Assembly (NCBI RefSeq): GCF_900100005.1 | Contig: NZ_FNEB01000001.1 | Span: forward strand, 248,001-312,000 | Source of the DNA: Lutimaribacter saemankumensis | GTDB lineage: Bacteria > Pseudomonadota > Alphaproteobacteria > Rhodobacterales > Rhodobacteraceae | Length of the DNA stretch: 64,000 bases | Direction of reading: 5' to 3' | Shown: piece by piece, positions 21,471 to 30,983 of the stretch | Layout of the letters: each line of letters begins with the position of its first letter | Numbering within the stretch: position 1 is the stretch's first letter | Translations under genes and position numbers: made by a program | Notes under the pieces: model-generated | Told to the model about the DNA's origin: nothing | The model's input: the letters and a program-made list of their open reading frames with translations, nothing else | The model's database searches: none

Positions 21471-22115
21471 CTAGAGCGAGAAATCGTAGCTGAGGGTAAA
21501 GGTCAGCAGCCCGTCATTCCCGGTCGTGTCGTCATCCTCGTAAAGGATGTTGAACGCAACTTCGTCGGACACGGAATAGGTTGCGCCAAGTTCGTAATAG
21601 GTGGAGTCACCGGCTGTTTCGGTGCCGATCAGACCTTGGAGCGACCAGCGGTCGGTCAGGGCATAGTCGAGGCCGAGCTCGGCATAGGTTTCGTCGTTTT
21701 CGACGTCGTAACCCACCTCGAACGACCCGGCGAGGCTGTCGGTCAGGCCATAGGACAGAACGGCGATCAGTTCGGCCGTGTCATAGCCGCTGTCATCCAG
21801 GAAATAGGCGGCATAGGACAGGTCGAGCCCGACACCGTTGCTGAACTCGGTGCCCCATCCAAGGATGAGATCCATTTCGAACTTGTCCGGCGACAGGCCC
21901 GACGGCAGGGTGCCGAACCACAATTGGCCGTAGAACCCGTTCTTTTCCGCCTGCATGTAGAAGGACAGCGGGTATTCCGCTTCGGTGTTGGAATCGGTGG
22001 TCAGGTCATAAGACGTGGCGACGGCGACACCGCCCGACAGGTTGATGCCCTCGGCGTTTGCGGCCACGGGCAAAAGGGCAAGGCTGGCGCCCAGGCTGAG
22101 AAGGATTTGCTTCAT
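21471..22115 (-). CDS. Outer-membrane beta-barrel protein, TorF-like
   Basis: This is a 214-residue secreted protein. Residues 1-21 form a signal peptide (MKQILLSLGASLALLPVAANA, cleavage after ANA). The mature part alternates hydrophobic and polar residues across many short beta strands and ends in SYDFSL, a barrel-type C-terminus with Phe near the end. The N-terminal strand GINLSGGVAVATSYDL resembles the TorF family of small putative porins. It is rich in Asp, Glu and Gly, and substrate is unknown. The start has GAGG upstream, which can be paired by an upstream inverted copy (22156-22164). Confidence 0.72.
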   Translation of the reverse strand: MKQILLSLGASLALLPVAANAEGINLSGGVAVATSYDLTTDSNTEAEYPLSFYMQAEKNGFYGQLWFGTLPSGLSPDKFEMDLILGWGTEFSNGVGLDLSYAAYFLDDSGYDTAELIAVLSYGLTDSLAGSFEVGYDVENDETYAELGLDYALTDRWSLQGLIGTETAGDSTYYELGATYSVSDEVAFNILYEDDDTTGNDGLLTFTLSYDFSL

Positions 22116-22121
22116 TTCTAG

Positions 22122-22164
22122 AAACCTCGTTGTGCGTTGATGGCGGGGCTGGCTCACGAGGTTT
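22122..22164 (-). promoter_or_regulatory. Leader hairpin that would occlude the ribosome-binding site of the barrel gene
   Basis: Perfect 9-base inverted arms (AAACCTCGT at 22122-22130 and ACGAGGTTT at 22156-22164) flank a 25-base loop. In the minus-strand RNA the downstream arm carries the GAGG ribosome-binding site 8-15 bases before the start codon. The paired state would block translation, so it may act as an RNA thermometer or sRNA-responsive switch. Confidence 0.5.
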
Positions 22165-22320
22165 GGAAACTCCTTTCCCTCTTTCGCATGGCTCCCGGAC
22201 CACGCGAAAAGCGTTATTGCTGCGCTGCAGAAAAGGATCAGGGAATTGTGACGGCGCCGAAAAAATATTGGCAGAAACGTCAAAAATGCCCGTTTGTCAG
22301 GCGGTTGCGATGGTGTTCGC

Positions 22321-22938
22321 CTAACTGTCGGGCGGGATCAGTCCCAGCCCCCGGAGGTAAACGCCAATGGCCGATTCCAGCAACTCTTCGGGTGGAAACG
22401 GGCTGGCACGGCCGGGAGAGTTCCGGGCGAAGAGTTCCACAACCCCGTGGCTGAGCGCCCAGATATGCGCCGAGAACATCGCCGCAGGAGGGCGTTTTTC
22501 CTTGGGAATGTGCTGGCTGAGATCGCCGGCGGCCCGTTCCAGAACGTCCCAGGCCCGGCGCGCGACGGCGGCTAGTTCGGGTGTGCGGTTGACGCTGATA
22601 CCGCTTTCGAACATCGCGATGTAGTGACCCGGATATTTGCGTGCGAAGGCCAGGTAGGCGCGGCCCGTGGCCTCGAACGCGGCAAGTGCCGATGGCTGCC
22701 CGCCCTTGTAGGCGTAATCCATAAGGTCGGCGAAAATCTCGTATCCCTGGCGCGCGGCTTCGGCGATCAGGTCTTCGCGGCCTTCGAAATGGCGATAGAC
22801 CGCTGCTGGCGTGACGCCCGCGCGCTTGGCGGCCTCGGACAGGGTAAAGCCTGTCGGTCCCTTTTCCTCGATCAGTTCGAGGGCGGAATCGACCAGCGCC
22901 TGCCGCAGGTTGCCGTGATGATAGCCGCGTTTAGCCAT
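22321..22938 (-). CDS. TetR/AcrR family transcriptional regulator
   Basis: This is a 205-residue repressor-type protein. The N-terminal HTH is [21 protein letters not shown] through [22 protein letters not shown], with the recognition helix [10 protein letters not shown]. The rest is a helical ligand-binding domain of the WHG/TetR_C type (residues about 75-200). Its ATG lies inside the 3' end of ppk2 and overlaps it by eight bases, so translation is coupled to the kinase gene. Ligand and targets are unknown; it may control its own operon. Confidence 0.88.
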   Translation of the reverse strand: MAKRGYHHGNLRQALVDSALELIEEKGPTGFTLSEAAKRAGVTPAAVYRHFEGREDLIAEAARQGYEIFADLMDYAYKGGQPSALAAFEATGRAYLAFARKYPGHYIAMFESGISVNRTPELAAVARRAWDVLERAAGDLSQHIPKEKRPPAAMFSAHIWALSHGVVELFARNSPGRASPFPPEELLESAIGVYLRGLGLIPPDS

Positions 22939-23800
22939 CCCAGATATCCGGCCCGCCACACACCGCCGGGTCGATGGCCCCGATGGCGCCGGTATCCTTG
23001 CGGTCGTAATCCAGCGCATGCAGCACGGTGCGGATCGCCGCCAGGCGCGCGCGTTTTTTGTCGTCGGAACGGATCACGGTCCAGGGCGCGTGGCCCGTAT
23101 GAGACCGATCCAGAGTTTCGCGGATCGCCTGCGAATACGCGTCCCACTTTTTCAGACCTTCGACGTCGATCCAGCTGAGTTTCCACTGCTTCAGCGGATC
23201 GCGCTCGCGCTTGATGAAGCGCTGCAATTGTTCGGCGCGCCCGACATTGAGCCAGAACTTGAAGACGTGGATGCCTTCGTCGACCAGCATTTTTTCGAAC
23301 TCGGGCACCTGGCGAAAGAAATGTTCGCGTTGTTCGTCGGTGCAAAAACCGAACACCTTTTCGACCACGCCGCGATTGTACCAGGACCGGTCATAGAACA
23401 CGATTTCGCCGCCCGCCGGCAAGTGATCGACATAGCGTTGGAAATACCATTGCGTGGCTTCGGTTTCCGTCGGTTTCGACAGCGCCACGACGCGCGCGCC
23501 GCGCGGGTTCAGGTTTTCGCGGAACCGCTTGATCGTGCCGCCCTTGCCCGCGGCGTCGCGCCCCTCGAAGACGCAGGCGATGCGGGCGCCGGCGGCCTTG
23601 GCCCAGTGCTGCAGCTTGACCAGTTCGACCTGCACACGCTCCATATCGCGTTCATAGGATTTCTTCTTCATCCGCTCGGAATGCGGATAGGCGGGATTCA
23701 GGATGTCGTCCTTGTCCGCCCGGCGGATGGCATCGCGGATCGGCTGCGGTGCGTGGTTTTCGTAATAGTCGCTGATCGCGCCGTCGAATGGCAGCTCCAT
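22931..23800 (-). CDS. ppk2: Polyphosphate kinase 2 (PPK2)
   Basis: PPK2 moves phosphate between polyphosphate and nucleoside diphosphates, generally favouring nucleotide formation. The 289-residue single-domain protein has Walker A in [16 protein letters not shown], the lid motif [13 protein letters not shown], and Walker B in [19 protein letters not shown]. It is followed by [16 protein letters not shown] and [21 protein letters not shown]. This arrangement fits class I PPK2. It is upstream of, and overlaps, a TetR gene. No ppk1 is visible in the window. Confidence 0.93.
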   Translation of the reverse strand: MELPFDGAISDYYENHAPQPIRDAIRRADKDDILNPAYPHSERMKKKSYERDMERVQVELVKLQHWAKAAGARIACVFEGRDAAGKGGTIKRFRENLNPRGARVVALSKPTETEATQWYFQRYVDHLPAGGEIVFYDRSWYNRGVVEKVFGFCTDEQREHFFRQVPEFEKMLVDEGIHVFKFWLNVGRAEQLQRFIKRERDPLKQWKLSWIDVEGLKKWDAYSQAIRETLDRSHTGHAPWTVIRSDDKKRARLAAIRTVLHALDYDRKDTGAIGAIDPAVCGGPDIWDG

Positions 23801-23841
23801 GCGCCTCTCCTTTTTTCGGGCACTATGGGATGTTAAGGGGC

Positions 23842-24837
23842 TTAACGCAATCGGGCGCGCGCGGCCGCACGGTGGATTGCATCCTCGACCGCATCAGGCG
23901 CGGCATGATGCGGCATGTGGCCCACGCCCTTTAGCCGCGTCAGGTTCGCGCCGGGAATCTGGCGGGCCAGCGGTTCCGAGTGGATGTCGATCGGCACCAC
24001 GTCGTCGGCGGTGCCATGAACGATTTCGACAGGCATCGGCAGCGTCGGGTAGCGTTCGCTCATTTCGACGACATGCGGGCGCAGCGTGTTTACCTGACGG
24101 GCATTGGCGCGGAAACTTTCACGCCTGAGTGTCAGACCCGCACCGATATGGCGCGCATAGCCGGGGGGCACCGGATCGGGGGCAAAGATCTCTTCAAGCG
24201 CGGCGTTCAGCCGGTCATAGGGCGACCATGCGCTGATCAGCGGCGCGATCAGCGCACCGCCCCAGCTTGACCCGATGATCCGATACATCGGCCCAAGCCC
24301 GCCGGGCCACGGGTTCGATGCGCCGGACACCACGATCAGCCCGGCGGTATCGTCGGGGCGTGACAGCCCCCAGGCAAGCGCGACCGCGCCGCCATAGGAG
24401 TGGCCCAGCACCAGGGGCGTCTTTACGCCGAGCCGGTCCGCCGCCGCCTGGAGCAAGGCGGCCTGTTCCGCCGGGCTTTCGGCGCGGGGCGTCCAGGGGC
24501 CGTATCTGTCCGACGCGCGCTCGGTCCAGCCAAGGCCGGGCCGGTCGAACACGATCACGCGGTAATCGTCGGCCAGACGGTCAACGAATGAAAAGGTGAA
24601 GTCGCGCGTATTGCCGCTCGCCCCATGAAGCAGCACGAGGTCTGGACCGGACCCTTCGACATGGGCATGGACGATGCGGCCGTTTACTTCGATCAATTCG
24701 CCTGTGGGCGGATAGCGCGCCTCGGCCGCGGCCTCGCGCAGGTCGGCGCGGCGGTCGATCACCGCCCCGCAACCCGCCAGGGCCGCAACGGTCAATGCGG
24801 CCCCCAGCATCCTAGTTCCCGATCTGCGCAAGTTCAT
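23842..24837 (-). CDS. Alpha/beta hydrolase lipoprotein
   Basis: This 331-residue protein begins with basic residues and a lipobox (LAALAGCG, lipidated Cys23), so it is probably anchored in a membrane facing the periplasm. The hydrolase domain has [14 protein letters not shown] (oxyanion hole), the nucleophile elbow [12 protein letters not shown], an acid in [12 protein letters not shown] and His in [10 protein letters not shown]. The substrate is unknown. An alternative ATG at 24810 would remove the basic N-terminus. The 5' end overlaps metAA by 26 bases if the long start is used. Confidence 0.82.
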   Translation of the reverse strand: MNLRRSGTRMLGAALTVAALAGCGAVIDRRADLREAAAEARYPPTGELIEVNGRIVHAHVEGSGPDLVLLHGASGNTRDFTFSFVDRLADDYRVIVFDRPGLGWTERASDRYGPWTPRAESPAEQAALLQAAADRLGVKTPLVLGHSYGGAVALAWGLSRPDDTAGLIVVSGASNPWPGGLGPMYRIIGSSWGGALIAPLISAWSPYDRLNAALEEIFAPDPVPPGYARHIGAGLTLRRESFRANARQVNTLRPHVVEMSERYPTLPMPVEIVHGTADDVVPIDIHSEPLARQIPGANLTRLKGVGHMPHHAAPDAVEDAIHRAAARARLR

Positions 24838-25735
24838 ATGGCGTGGTCTGGTAAATTTCGTTTATCCAGTTGCCATATAGAAGATGCGCGTGGCTTCTCC
24901 AGCGGTTCTGCGGTTGTTTGCTGGGATCGTCGTCGGGGTAATAGTTCATCGGCACGTTGATCGGCTCGCCGCGCGCCACGTCGCGATCGTATTCTTCCTT
25001 CAGTGTGCCGCTGTCATATTCCAGGTGGTTGAAGATATAGAGCGCGCGGTGGCCCGGATCCTCGACAAGGCAGGGGCCGACCTCGTCGCTGCCCAAAAGG
25101 GTGGTCAGGCCGGGAACCGCGTCGACATCCGATTGGCGCACCTCGGTCCAGCGGCTGACGGGGATCACGCAATCGTCGGAGAATCCCCGCAGATAAGGCG
25201 AGGCCGGGGCAAGGTTACGGTGCCGGAAACACCCGAACGCCTTGTGGTCCAGCATGTGCTTGGGCACGCCGTTCAAGTAATGGATCATCGCCATTCCGCC
25301 CCAGCAGACGCCGAAGGTGGAATGCACATGGCCCTGCGTCCAGTCGAAGACGCGGGTCAGCTCATCCCAATAGGTCACCTCTTCGAAGGGCAAATGCTCG
25401 ATCGGGGCGCCGGTGATGATCAGCCCGTCGAATTTCTCGCCGCTGTCCGCCACTTCCGCGAAGGGGCGATAGAACGCTTCCATGTGCTCGGCGGCGGTGT
25501 TCTTGGTGGCGTGTTCGGTCATGCGGATCAGGCTGAGCTCGATCTGCAGGGGCGTCGCGCCGATCAGCCGGGCGAACTGGTTTTCGGTCTGGATCTTTTT
25601 CGGCATCAGGTTCAGCAGCCCGATGCGCAGCGGGCGGATATCCTGCCGGGCGGCCGCGTCCTCGGACATGACCATCACACCCTCGCGCGTGAGCACATCG
25701 AAGGCAGGCAGGTCAGAGGGCAGTTTTATCGGCAT
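24812..25735 (-). CDS. metAA: Homoserine O-acetyltransferase, MetA family (MetAA type)
   Basis: This 307-residue MetA-family enzyme activates homoserine for methionine synthesis. The catalytic Cys144 is in [13 protein letters not shown], and the catalytic His and Glu are in [13 protein letters not shown]. The acyl-donor pocket reads [13 protein letters not shown]. The Glu113 position is the one that in studied MetA proteins favours acetyl-CoA, where Gly favours succinyl-CoA. I therefore infer acetyl transfer, despite many databases naming such proteins succinyltransferases. Only 48 bases separate it from the upstream P-loop gene, and no SAM riboswitch is visible. Confidence 0.88.
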   Translation of the reverse strand: MPIKLPSDLPAFDVLTREGVMVMSEDAAARQDIRPLRIGLLNLMPKKIQTENQFARLIGATPLQIELSLIRMTEHATKNTAAEHMEAFYRPFAEVADSGEKFDGLIITGAPIEHLPFEEVTYWDELTRVFDWTQGHVHSTFGVCWGGMAMIHYLNGVPKHMLDHKAFGCFRHRNLAPASPYLRGFSDDCVIPVSRWTEVRQSDVDAVPGLTTLLGSDEVGPCLVEDPGHRALYIFNHLEYDSGTLKEEYDRDVARGEPINVPMNYYPDDDPSKQPQNRWRSHAHLLYGNWINEIYQTTPYELAQIGN

Positions 25736-25783
25736 CGGTGTCAGGTATCCTTGTAGGTTCAGAAATCCCAGATAGGCGCGGGT

Positions 25784-26644
25784 TCAGCGGGCGGCAAGCG
25801 TGTCCGCGATCAGGCTGTCGAAGTCCGTGGCGGTTCGGACCCGCGCCATGTCGTCGGCGGCCACGGTGATCCCCCAGCGATCCGCCATCTTTTCATAGCG
25901 CGGCTGACGATGGGCCAGTGCCTGCGCATAGGTCCAGCGGATAAAGGCATCGGGATCGACGTGGTCCTCGGCCACGCCCTCTTGCTGCAGGTAATCCTGC
26001 CAGACACGGTCAAGGAATTCGGGCTGATAGGACATCGGCTTGGGCGCGCGGTCGAACCGGCGGATCAACTCTTCGGTATGGGCGTCGTCGCCCCTGATCC
26101 AGACCATCAGCGTGTTCTGCGAAAGTTCGGTCATCAGCGGATCGTTGGCGTCGTCGGGATCGACCCATTCGCAGATCGACCCGCCGGTGTCGCAGACGAA
26201 ATGCGGATAGCCATAAAGCCGCTCGGCGCGGTCGATGAAATAGGCGGTGTCCATCAGCGCGTGGATTTCGGCGGTGCGGAACTGGGCCTGGCGGCGCGTG
26301 TATTCGCCATAGGCCAGCCCGCCCTTGTCCGGGTCGCCGGGCTTGCCCAGGTAGGCCGAAACCGGCGCCAGGTTCTCGAATGTGATGTTCGATCCGATAT
26401 AGATCGAGTCCGTCATCAGAAGATCGCGCAGGAATGGCACCTTCATCGCGTGCGCCTTGGCGTTGTCGGCGATGTATTCGCCCATGTAGCGCGTGCCGAT
26501 GCGGTAATCGATCGAGTAATGGAACCATTCGCCGCTGTCGCGCAGCATGCGCGACACATGGGTCTTGCCCAGGCCGGACATGGCAAAGAACAGCACACGC
26601 TTGCGCGGCGCGCGGCGCCAGTCATCGGCAGAAGAATACAGCAT
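25784..26644 (-). CDS. P-loop ATPase-like protein of unknown function
   Basis: I do not recognise a named family for this 286-residue protein. It has a clear P-loop near the N-terminus, KRVLFFAMSGLGKTHVSRML (residues about 15-34). YRIGTRYMGEYI and LLMTDSIYIGSNITFENL follow, with later DTGGSICEW and LMVWIRGDDAHTEELIRRF, the last resembling a kinase lid. This suggests a nucleotide or small-molecule kinase fold. There are no transmembrane segments. It lies just upstream of metAA in the same direction. It looks full length. Confidence 0.72.
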   Translation of the reverse strand: MLYSSADDWRRAPRKRVLFFAMSGLGKTHVSRMLRDSGEWFHYSIDYRIGTRYMGEYIADNAKAHAMKVPFLRDLLMTDSIYIGSNITFENLAPVSAYLGKPGDPDKGGLAYGEYTRRQAQFRTAEIHALMDTAYFIDRAERLYGYPHFVCDTGGSICEWVDPDDANDPLMTELSQNTLMVWIRGDDAHTEELIRRFDRAPKPMSYQPEFLDRVWQDYLQQEGVAEDHVDPDAFIRWTYAQALAHRQPRYEKMADRWGITVAADDMARVRTATDFDSLIADTLAAR

Positions 26645-26704
26645 CGGCCCGGTCCCTTGTGTTGCCTAAGACCTGTTATCCGGGTCGCGCGGGGTGGTCA
26701 AATG

Positions 26705-27592
26705 CTAGACCCGGCTGCGCCCCGCGCGGGTTTCCGTCCAGATGTTCAGATAGTTGCCGCCAAAGATGAACAGCGCCCCAAGGAACACGAACACGTCGAG
26801 CGGCTCCTGGTAGAGCAGCATACCCACCACCGCGATCAGCGGCAGGCGCGCGAAATCCAGCGGCACCACGACTGTCGCCGGCGCCAGGCTGAGCGCGGTG
26901 GTCAGGCAGAAATGCGCCAGCAGGCCCGCGCATCCGATCAGCACCAGCCAGGGCAGGGTGGTGGCGTCTGGCAGCGCGATGTCGCCGTCGAAACCGGCGC
27001 AGACCAGCCCCATGACGGCCTGCATGACGGTCATGTAGAACAGGATGCAGGTCAGGGTTTCAGTCCGCGTCAGCCGCTTGGTGAAGATGATCGATGTCGC
27101 GAACCCGATGGCGGACAGGGCGGCGGTCAGGATACCCATGTTCAGGCTGTCGGGGCTTGGCCGTGCCACGATCAGGATACCGATGAACCCCATCAGCGCG
27201 GCCAGCACCCGCACCCGGGTGAACCGCTCGCCCAGGACCAGCGGCGACAGCACCAGCACCCACAGCGGAGAAGTGAATTCCAGCGCGAAGACCTGCGCCA
27301 GCGGGATCACGGTGACGGCAAAGAACCATAGATTCTGGCCCGTGAAATGGCCGATATTTCGGATCAGGTGCAGCCCCATGTGCCGCCGCGTGATCTGGCC
27401 CAACGTGCCCGCGAACCCTCCGACCGCCAGCACGATCGCAAGCCCGACGAAACTTCGGTACATCATGATCTCGAACGTATCGAGCGACAGGCTCACCGCG
27501 CGCCCGGCCACGGCCATCGACGAAAACGACGCGATTGCCCCGGTCATCCAAAGCGCGGCGATCAGGACGTTGCGGTTGCCTGTCTCGTTCAT
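26705..27592 (-). CDS. EamA/DMT superfamily transporter
   Basis: This 295-residue membrane protein has two EamA repeats, ten helices in all. Landmarks are IASFSSMAVAGRAVSLSLDTFEIMMYRSF in the first repeat, FFAVTVIPLAQVFALEFTSPLWVLVLSPLVLGERFT, and ALIFGGNYLNIWTETR at the end. This pattern resembles the RhaT/YdcZ-like S-adenosylmethionine uptake group, but the substrate is not readable. The ATG at 27592 follows AGGAGCGG. It is the third DMT-family gene in the window. Confidence 0.85.
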   Translation of the reverse strand: MNETGNRNVLIAALWMTGAIASFSSMAVAGRAVSLSLDTFEIMMYRSFVGLAIVLAVGGFAGTLGQITRRHMGLHLIRNIGHFTGQNLWFFAVTVIPLAQVFALEFTSPLWVLVLSPLVLGERFTRVRVLAALMGFIGILIVARPSPDSLNMGILTAALSAIGFATSIIFTKRLTRTETLTCILFYMTVMQAVMGLVCAGFDGDIALPDATTLPWLVLIGCAGLLAHFCLTTALSLAPATVVVPLDFARLPLIAVVGMLLYQEPLDVFVFLGALFIFGGNYLNIWTETRAGRSRV

Positions 27593-27615
27593 GCCGCGCT
27601 CCTGGTTTTCTCTTT

Positions 27616-27677
27616 CCGAAAATATCCTCGGGGGGTGAATTGGCCGCAAGGCCAAGAGGGGTGCAGACAGCCCCCCT
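27616..27677 (-). repeat. Intergenic double-hairpin repeat element, copy 2
   Basis: Read on the minus strand it has a GGGGGG...CCCC hairpin, then GGCC-TTGC-GGCC, then CACCCCCCGAGGATATTTTCGG. The order matches copy 1 at 17583-17645. It lies about 75 bases downstream of the guaA stop in the guaA orientation, and ends 24 bases before the next gene. Confidence 0.6.
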
Positions 27678-27751
27678 TTGCCCGGGCGCCGCAAGGCGCA
27701 ACTGGTTGGAACAAGGGCAGTTTCATGCCGGGCCTTGTCGCCGTCCGCCCG

Positions 27752-29326
27752 TCATTCCCACTCGATCGTTCCCGGCGGTTTGCTCGTCACGTCATAGGTG
27801 ACGCGGTTGATGCCCTTCACCTCGTTGATGATCCGCGTGGCAGTTTCGCCAAGGAAATCGTGGCTGAACGGGTAGTAATCGGCCGTCATCCCGTCGACCG
27901 AAGTCACGGCGCGCAGCGCGCAGGCGTAATCATAGGTGCGTCCGTCGCCCATCACGCCAACGGTGCGCACCGGCAGGATCGCAACAAAGGCTTGCCAGAT
28001 CTCGTCGTAGAGACCGTGCTTGCGGATCTGATCGATATAGACCGCGTCCGCCTTGCGCAGGATTTCCAGCTTTTCGCGGGTGATCTCGCCGGGGCAGCGG
28101 ATGGCAAGACCCGGTCCGGGAAACGGGTGGCGCCCGATGAAGCTTGCAGGCAGGCCCAGTTCGTGACCCAGCGCGCGCACCTCGTCCTTGAACAGTTCGC
28201 GCAGCGGCTCGACCAGTTTGAGCCCCATCTTTTCGGGCAGCCCGCCCACGTTGTGGTGGCTCTTGATCGTGACCGAGGGCCCGCCCGAGAACGACACGCT
28301 TTCGATCACGTCGGGATAAAGCGTGCCCTGGGCCAGGAACTCGGCGCCCTCGATTTCGCTCGCGTATTTCTGGAACACGTCGATGAAAAGGCGCCCGATG
28401 GTTTTTCTCTTGGTTTCCGGGTCGCTTATGCCTTCAAGCTCACCCAGGAACAGCTCGGATTCATCGGCGTGGATCAGCGGGATGTTGTAATGGTCGCGGA
28501 ACATCGTCACGACCTCCTGCGCCTCGTTCAGGCGCAGCAGCCCGTGATCCACGAAGACGCAGGTCAGCTGGTCGCCGATCGCCTCGTGGATCAGCACCGC
28601 CGCGACCGAGCTGTCGACCCCGCCGGACAGCCCGCAGATCACCTGCTTGTCGCCGACCTGTTCGCGGATCTTGCGGATCGCTTCCTCGCGGTAGGCGCCC
28701 ATCGTCCAGTCACCGGTAAATCCGGCGTCGCGGATGAAGTTTTCATACAGCGTCTTGCCGTTGGGCGTGTGGTGCACCTCGGGATGGAACTGCACCGCGT
28801 AAAAGCGGCGGTCAAGGTCGGCCGTGATCGCGAACGGCGCGCCGGGCGACGTGCCCAGAACCTCGAATCCCGGTGCGATTTCAGATACATGGTCGCCATG
28901 GCTCATCCAGACCTGTTCGCGGCCGGACCCATCCATGAACCAGCCGTTCAGGAAATCGGGGCGCGGCCCGTCGGTCGGCGACACATAGGCGCGGCCGAAC
29001 TCTGCCGTCGCATGTTCGCCCGCTTCGACCTTGCCGCCCAGATCATGCATCATGACCTGCTGCCCGTAACAGATGCCCAGGATCGGCACGCCCAGCTCAT
29101 AGGCGCGCCGCGGCGGCCGGGGCGAGCCCTCGCGCATCACCGAATCCGGGCCGCCGGAAAAGATGATGGCCTTGGGTGCAAAGCTGTCCAGAAACGCGTC
29201 GGTCACGTTCTGGTAGGGGTGGATTTCGCAATAGACATTCAGCTCACGCAGGCGGCGCGCGATAAGCTGCGTCACCTGGCTGCCGAAGTCGATGATCAGA
29301 AGGCGGTCATGGGATGTCTGGCTCAT
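27752..29326 (-). CDS. guaA: GMP synthase (glutamine-hydrolysing) GuaA
   Basis: GuaA aminates XMP to GMP with glutamine and ATP. The 524-residue protein has an N-terminal class I glutaminase with the catalytic Cys in GICYGQQVM and a His-x-Glu in QFHPEVHHT. The ATP-pyrophosphatase PP-loop is [18 protein letters not shown], followed by the XMP-binding and dimerisation domain ([12 protein letters not shown], and the end KPPGTIEWE). All catalytic features look intact. The upstream region contains a terminator belonging to the FadL-like gene. Confidence 0.98.
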   Translation of the reverse strand: MSQTSHDRLLIIDFGSQVTQLIARRLRELNVYCEIHPYQNVTDAFLDSFAPKAIIFSGGPDSVMREGSPRPPRRAYELGVPILGICYGQQVMMHDLGGKVEAGEHATAEFGRAYVSPTDGPRPDFLNGWFMDGSGREQVWMSHGDHVSEIAPGFEVLGTSPGAPFAITADLDRRFYAVQFHPEVHHTPNGKTLYENFIRDAGFTGDWTMGAYREEAIRKIREQVGDKQVICGLSGGVDSSVAAVLIHEAIGDQLTCVFVDHGLLRLNEAQEVVTMFRDHYNIPLIHADESELFLGELEGISDPETKRKTIGRLFIDVFQKYASEIEGAEFLAQGTLYPDVIESVSFSGGPSVTIKSHHNVGGLPEKMGLKLVEPLRELFKDEVRALGHELGLPASFIGRHPFPGPGLAIRCPGEITREKLEILRKADAVYIDQIRKHGLYDEIWQAFVAILPVRTVGVMGDGRTYDYACALRAVTSVDGMTADYYPFSHDFLGETATRIINEVKGINRVTYDVTSKPPGTIEWE

Positions 29327-29364
29327 GTTTGCCTAGTAGTCCGACCATCCGACCTGCGCAAGAA

Positions 29365-29399
29365 AAAGCCGCGCCGGGGCAGGGCCCTTGCGCGGCTTT
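29365..29399 (-). terminator. Terminator of the FadL-like gene
   Basis: AAAGCCGCGC and GCGCGGCTTT pair around a 15-base loop, followed on the minus strand by more T residues (TTTTTCTT). It separates the FadL-like gene from guaA. Confidence 0.8.
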
Positions 29400-29417
29400 C
29401 GTGCGTTTTCGCGCGGC

Positions 29418-30677
29418 TTACCAGCGATAGGTGAACCCGGCCGCGATTTCGTGCTGGTCCATCCTGACCTCAACGGGTTGTGCAACGCCGGTCAGCGCGG
29501 GGTTGCTGCCGGTCAGGGATTTGTCGAAGGCGTGGGTGTACGAGACAGTAAAGCCCCAGTTTGCGTTGATCTTGTAGCTTGCCCCGATCGAAGCATGAAG
29601 CTGCGGGGTCGCCGGGGTCAGCGCGTTCATCACGGTCCCGCTGGCATCGAAGACCTGTGTGGCGTAACTCAACCCGCCGCGCAGCGTCCAGCGGTCGTCC
29701 AGCCGATAGATCGCGCCGATGCGGAAGACATCCATGTCGTCCCAGCCGAAGCCGATGCCGTTATCCGCGCCCAACGGTCCTTGCGGCGGGGCGTTGGGAT
29801 TGGCGATCGACGGAATGTCGCCGTAGAAAATGCGCTGATATTCGGCGGTGAATGTCCATTGCGGGTTGGTGGCCGGCGTATAGGCCGCGCCAAGCGTTGC
29901 GACGGCGGGCACGTCGAACTCTCCGCCGCCCGCGAAAAGGCCGGCATACTTGTCGAAACGGCCCATGTTGATCTTGCTGCGATAGGCGGCCCCGATCGTC
30001 CATTCGTCGCTTGCCTCGTATAGCAAGCCGATATTGAGCCCGACCCCGGACGCCCAGTCATCCCCGCGATTCGTCACGTTCCCGCCGTCGATCGACATGC
30101 CCGCGAACGCCTCGAGCCCGGTGGCCGAGAACCGCTGGATCGCGATGATCGGCGCCACGCCCAGGGTCAGGCGGTCATTGGCCCGCCAGGCATAGTTGAT
30201 GCCGATGAACGCCTGTTCCAGGTTGACGCCCAGCGGGGCCGACCCCGCGCCCAGCCCGGCATAGAAATTGGTGTCGTATTCGGTGTTCATCCCGCCATTG
30301 CCGAACATGAAGACGCCCAGGGTCGAGCGGTCGTTCAGCTTCCAGTTCACACCGCCGCACGGGATCAGAAAGACGCTGTTTCTGCTCTTGAACGTGCCGG
30401 CGGTCAGCGGCCCGCCCGGTGACACGGTGACCGAGCGGTCGGGCGCGAAGGTGGTCAGGCAAAAGCCCGCCATGTTGCCGATGGAATAGCCCGTGGCCGG
30501 GTTTTGGGCCATGCCCAGAACGCCGGTCGGCACGGCGACGCCGGCACCGGCCATGCCTTTCGATCCGCCGCCGTAACCGTTGGCGATATATCCGTTGGTG
30601 GCCGAAGCAGGGCCTGTCATCAGGCCGCAGAAAGCAAGTGCGCCCGCCGCAGCCAGGCGCGCAAATGATCGTATCAT
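29418..30677 (-). CDS. OmpP1/FadL family outer-membrane transporter
   Basis: This 419-residue protein starts with a signal peptide of about 26 residues (ending GPASA). The mature N-terminus NGYIANGYGGGSKGMAGAGVAVP through MAQNPAT is the plug signature of the FadL/TodX family. Barrel strands run to the C-terminal EIAAGFTYRW, ending in an aromatic residue. FadL proteins import long-chain fatty acids and other hydrophobic compounds. The ATG at 30677 follows a G-rich ribosome-binding site. A fatty-acid oxidation pair is encoded about 5 kb away, a possible functional link. Confidence 0.87.
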   Translation of the reverse strand: MIRSFARLAAAGALAFCGLMTGPASATNGYIANGYGGGSKGMAGAGVAVPTGVLGMAQNPATGYSIGNMAGFCLTTFAPDRSVTVSPGGPLTAGTFKSRNSVFLIPCGGVNWKLNDRSTLGVFMFGNGGMNTEYDTNFYAGLGAGSAPLGVNLEQAFIGINYAWRANDRLTLGVAPIIAIQRFSATGLEAFAGMSIDGGNVTNRGDDWASGVGLNIGLLYEASDEWTIGAAYRSKINMGRFDKYAGLFAGGGEFDVPAVATLGAAYTPATNPQWTFTAEYQRIFYGDIPSIANPNAPPQGPLGADNGIGFGWDDMDVFRIGAIYRLDDRWTLRGGLSYATQVFDASGTVMNALTPATPQLHASIGASYKINANWGFTVSYTHAFDKSLTGSNPALTGVAQPVEVRMDQHEIAAGFTYRW

Positions 30678-30983
30678 TGGGGTGGTCCCCTCCCGTTGGC
30701 GATGCGCCTTTGCGGCGCTTTTGTTGGATTGTGCCCGTAACGTGGGCAGGCCGTCCCTGTGTCGCGTATATTCCTGAATCATGATATTAGGTTTTCGGAA
30801 TGTGGGTTGTCATGCCTTTTTTCGAAAAACTGCATTTTCGCGTCCGGCCCATTCGCGCAGGGCGCGCGATGTCGCTTTTTCACGTCAGGCGACGGTTTCC
30901 AGACCTTTGACGAAATGGACAGGCTGTATGACAGGGCAACCCCGCAGAATCCTGCGGGGCATCGGCGATGCAGAGGATAGGCG
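30678..30983. other. 306-base divergent intergenic region (FadL-like gene and mttB)
   Basis: No protein gene is supported here. Contents are short T-rich stretches and one strong hairpin CCCCGCAG-AATC-CTGCGGGG at 30940-30959 in the leader of the mttB-like gene, close to its ribosome-binding site (GAGGA). Two divergent promoters must lie here, but I could not assign them. Confidence 0.5.
30940..30959 (+). promoter_or_regulatory. Leader hairpin before the mttB-like gene
   Basis: An 8-bp GC-rich stem with a four-base loop ends 24 bases before the start codon and about 11 bases before GAGGA. No U run follows, so it is not a terminator. It could be part of a leader regulator or simply protect the RNA end. 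Confidence 0.4.

Noticed and set aside
25736-25783. SAM-II type riboswitch before metAA
   Set aside because: The 48-base gap shows none of the conserved SAM-II pieces.
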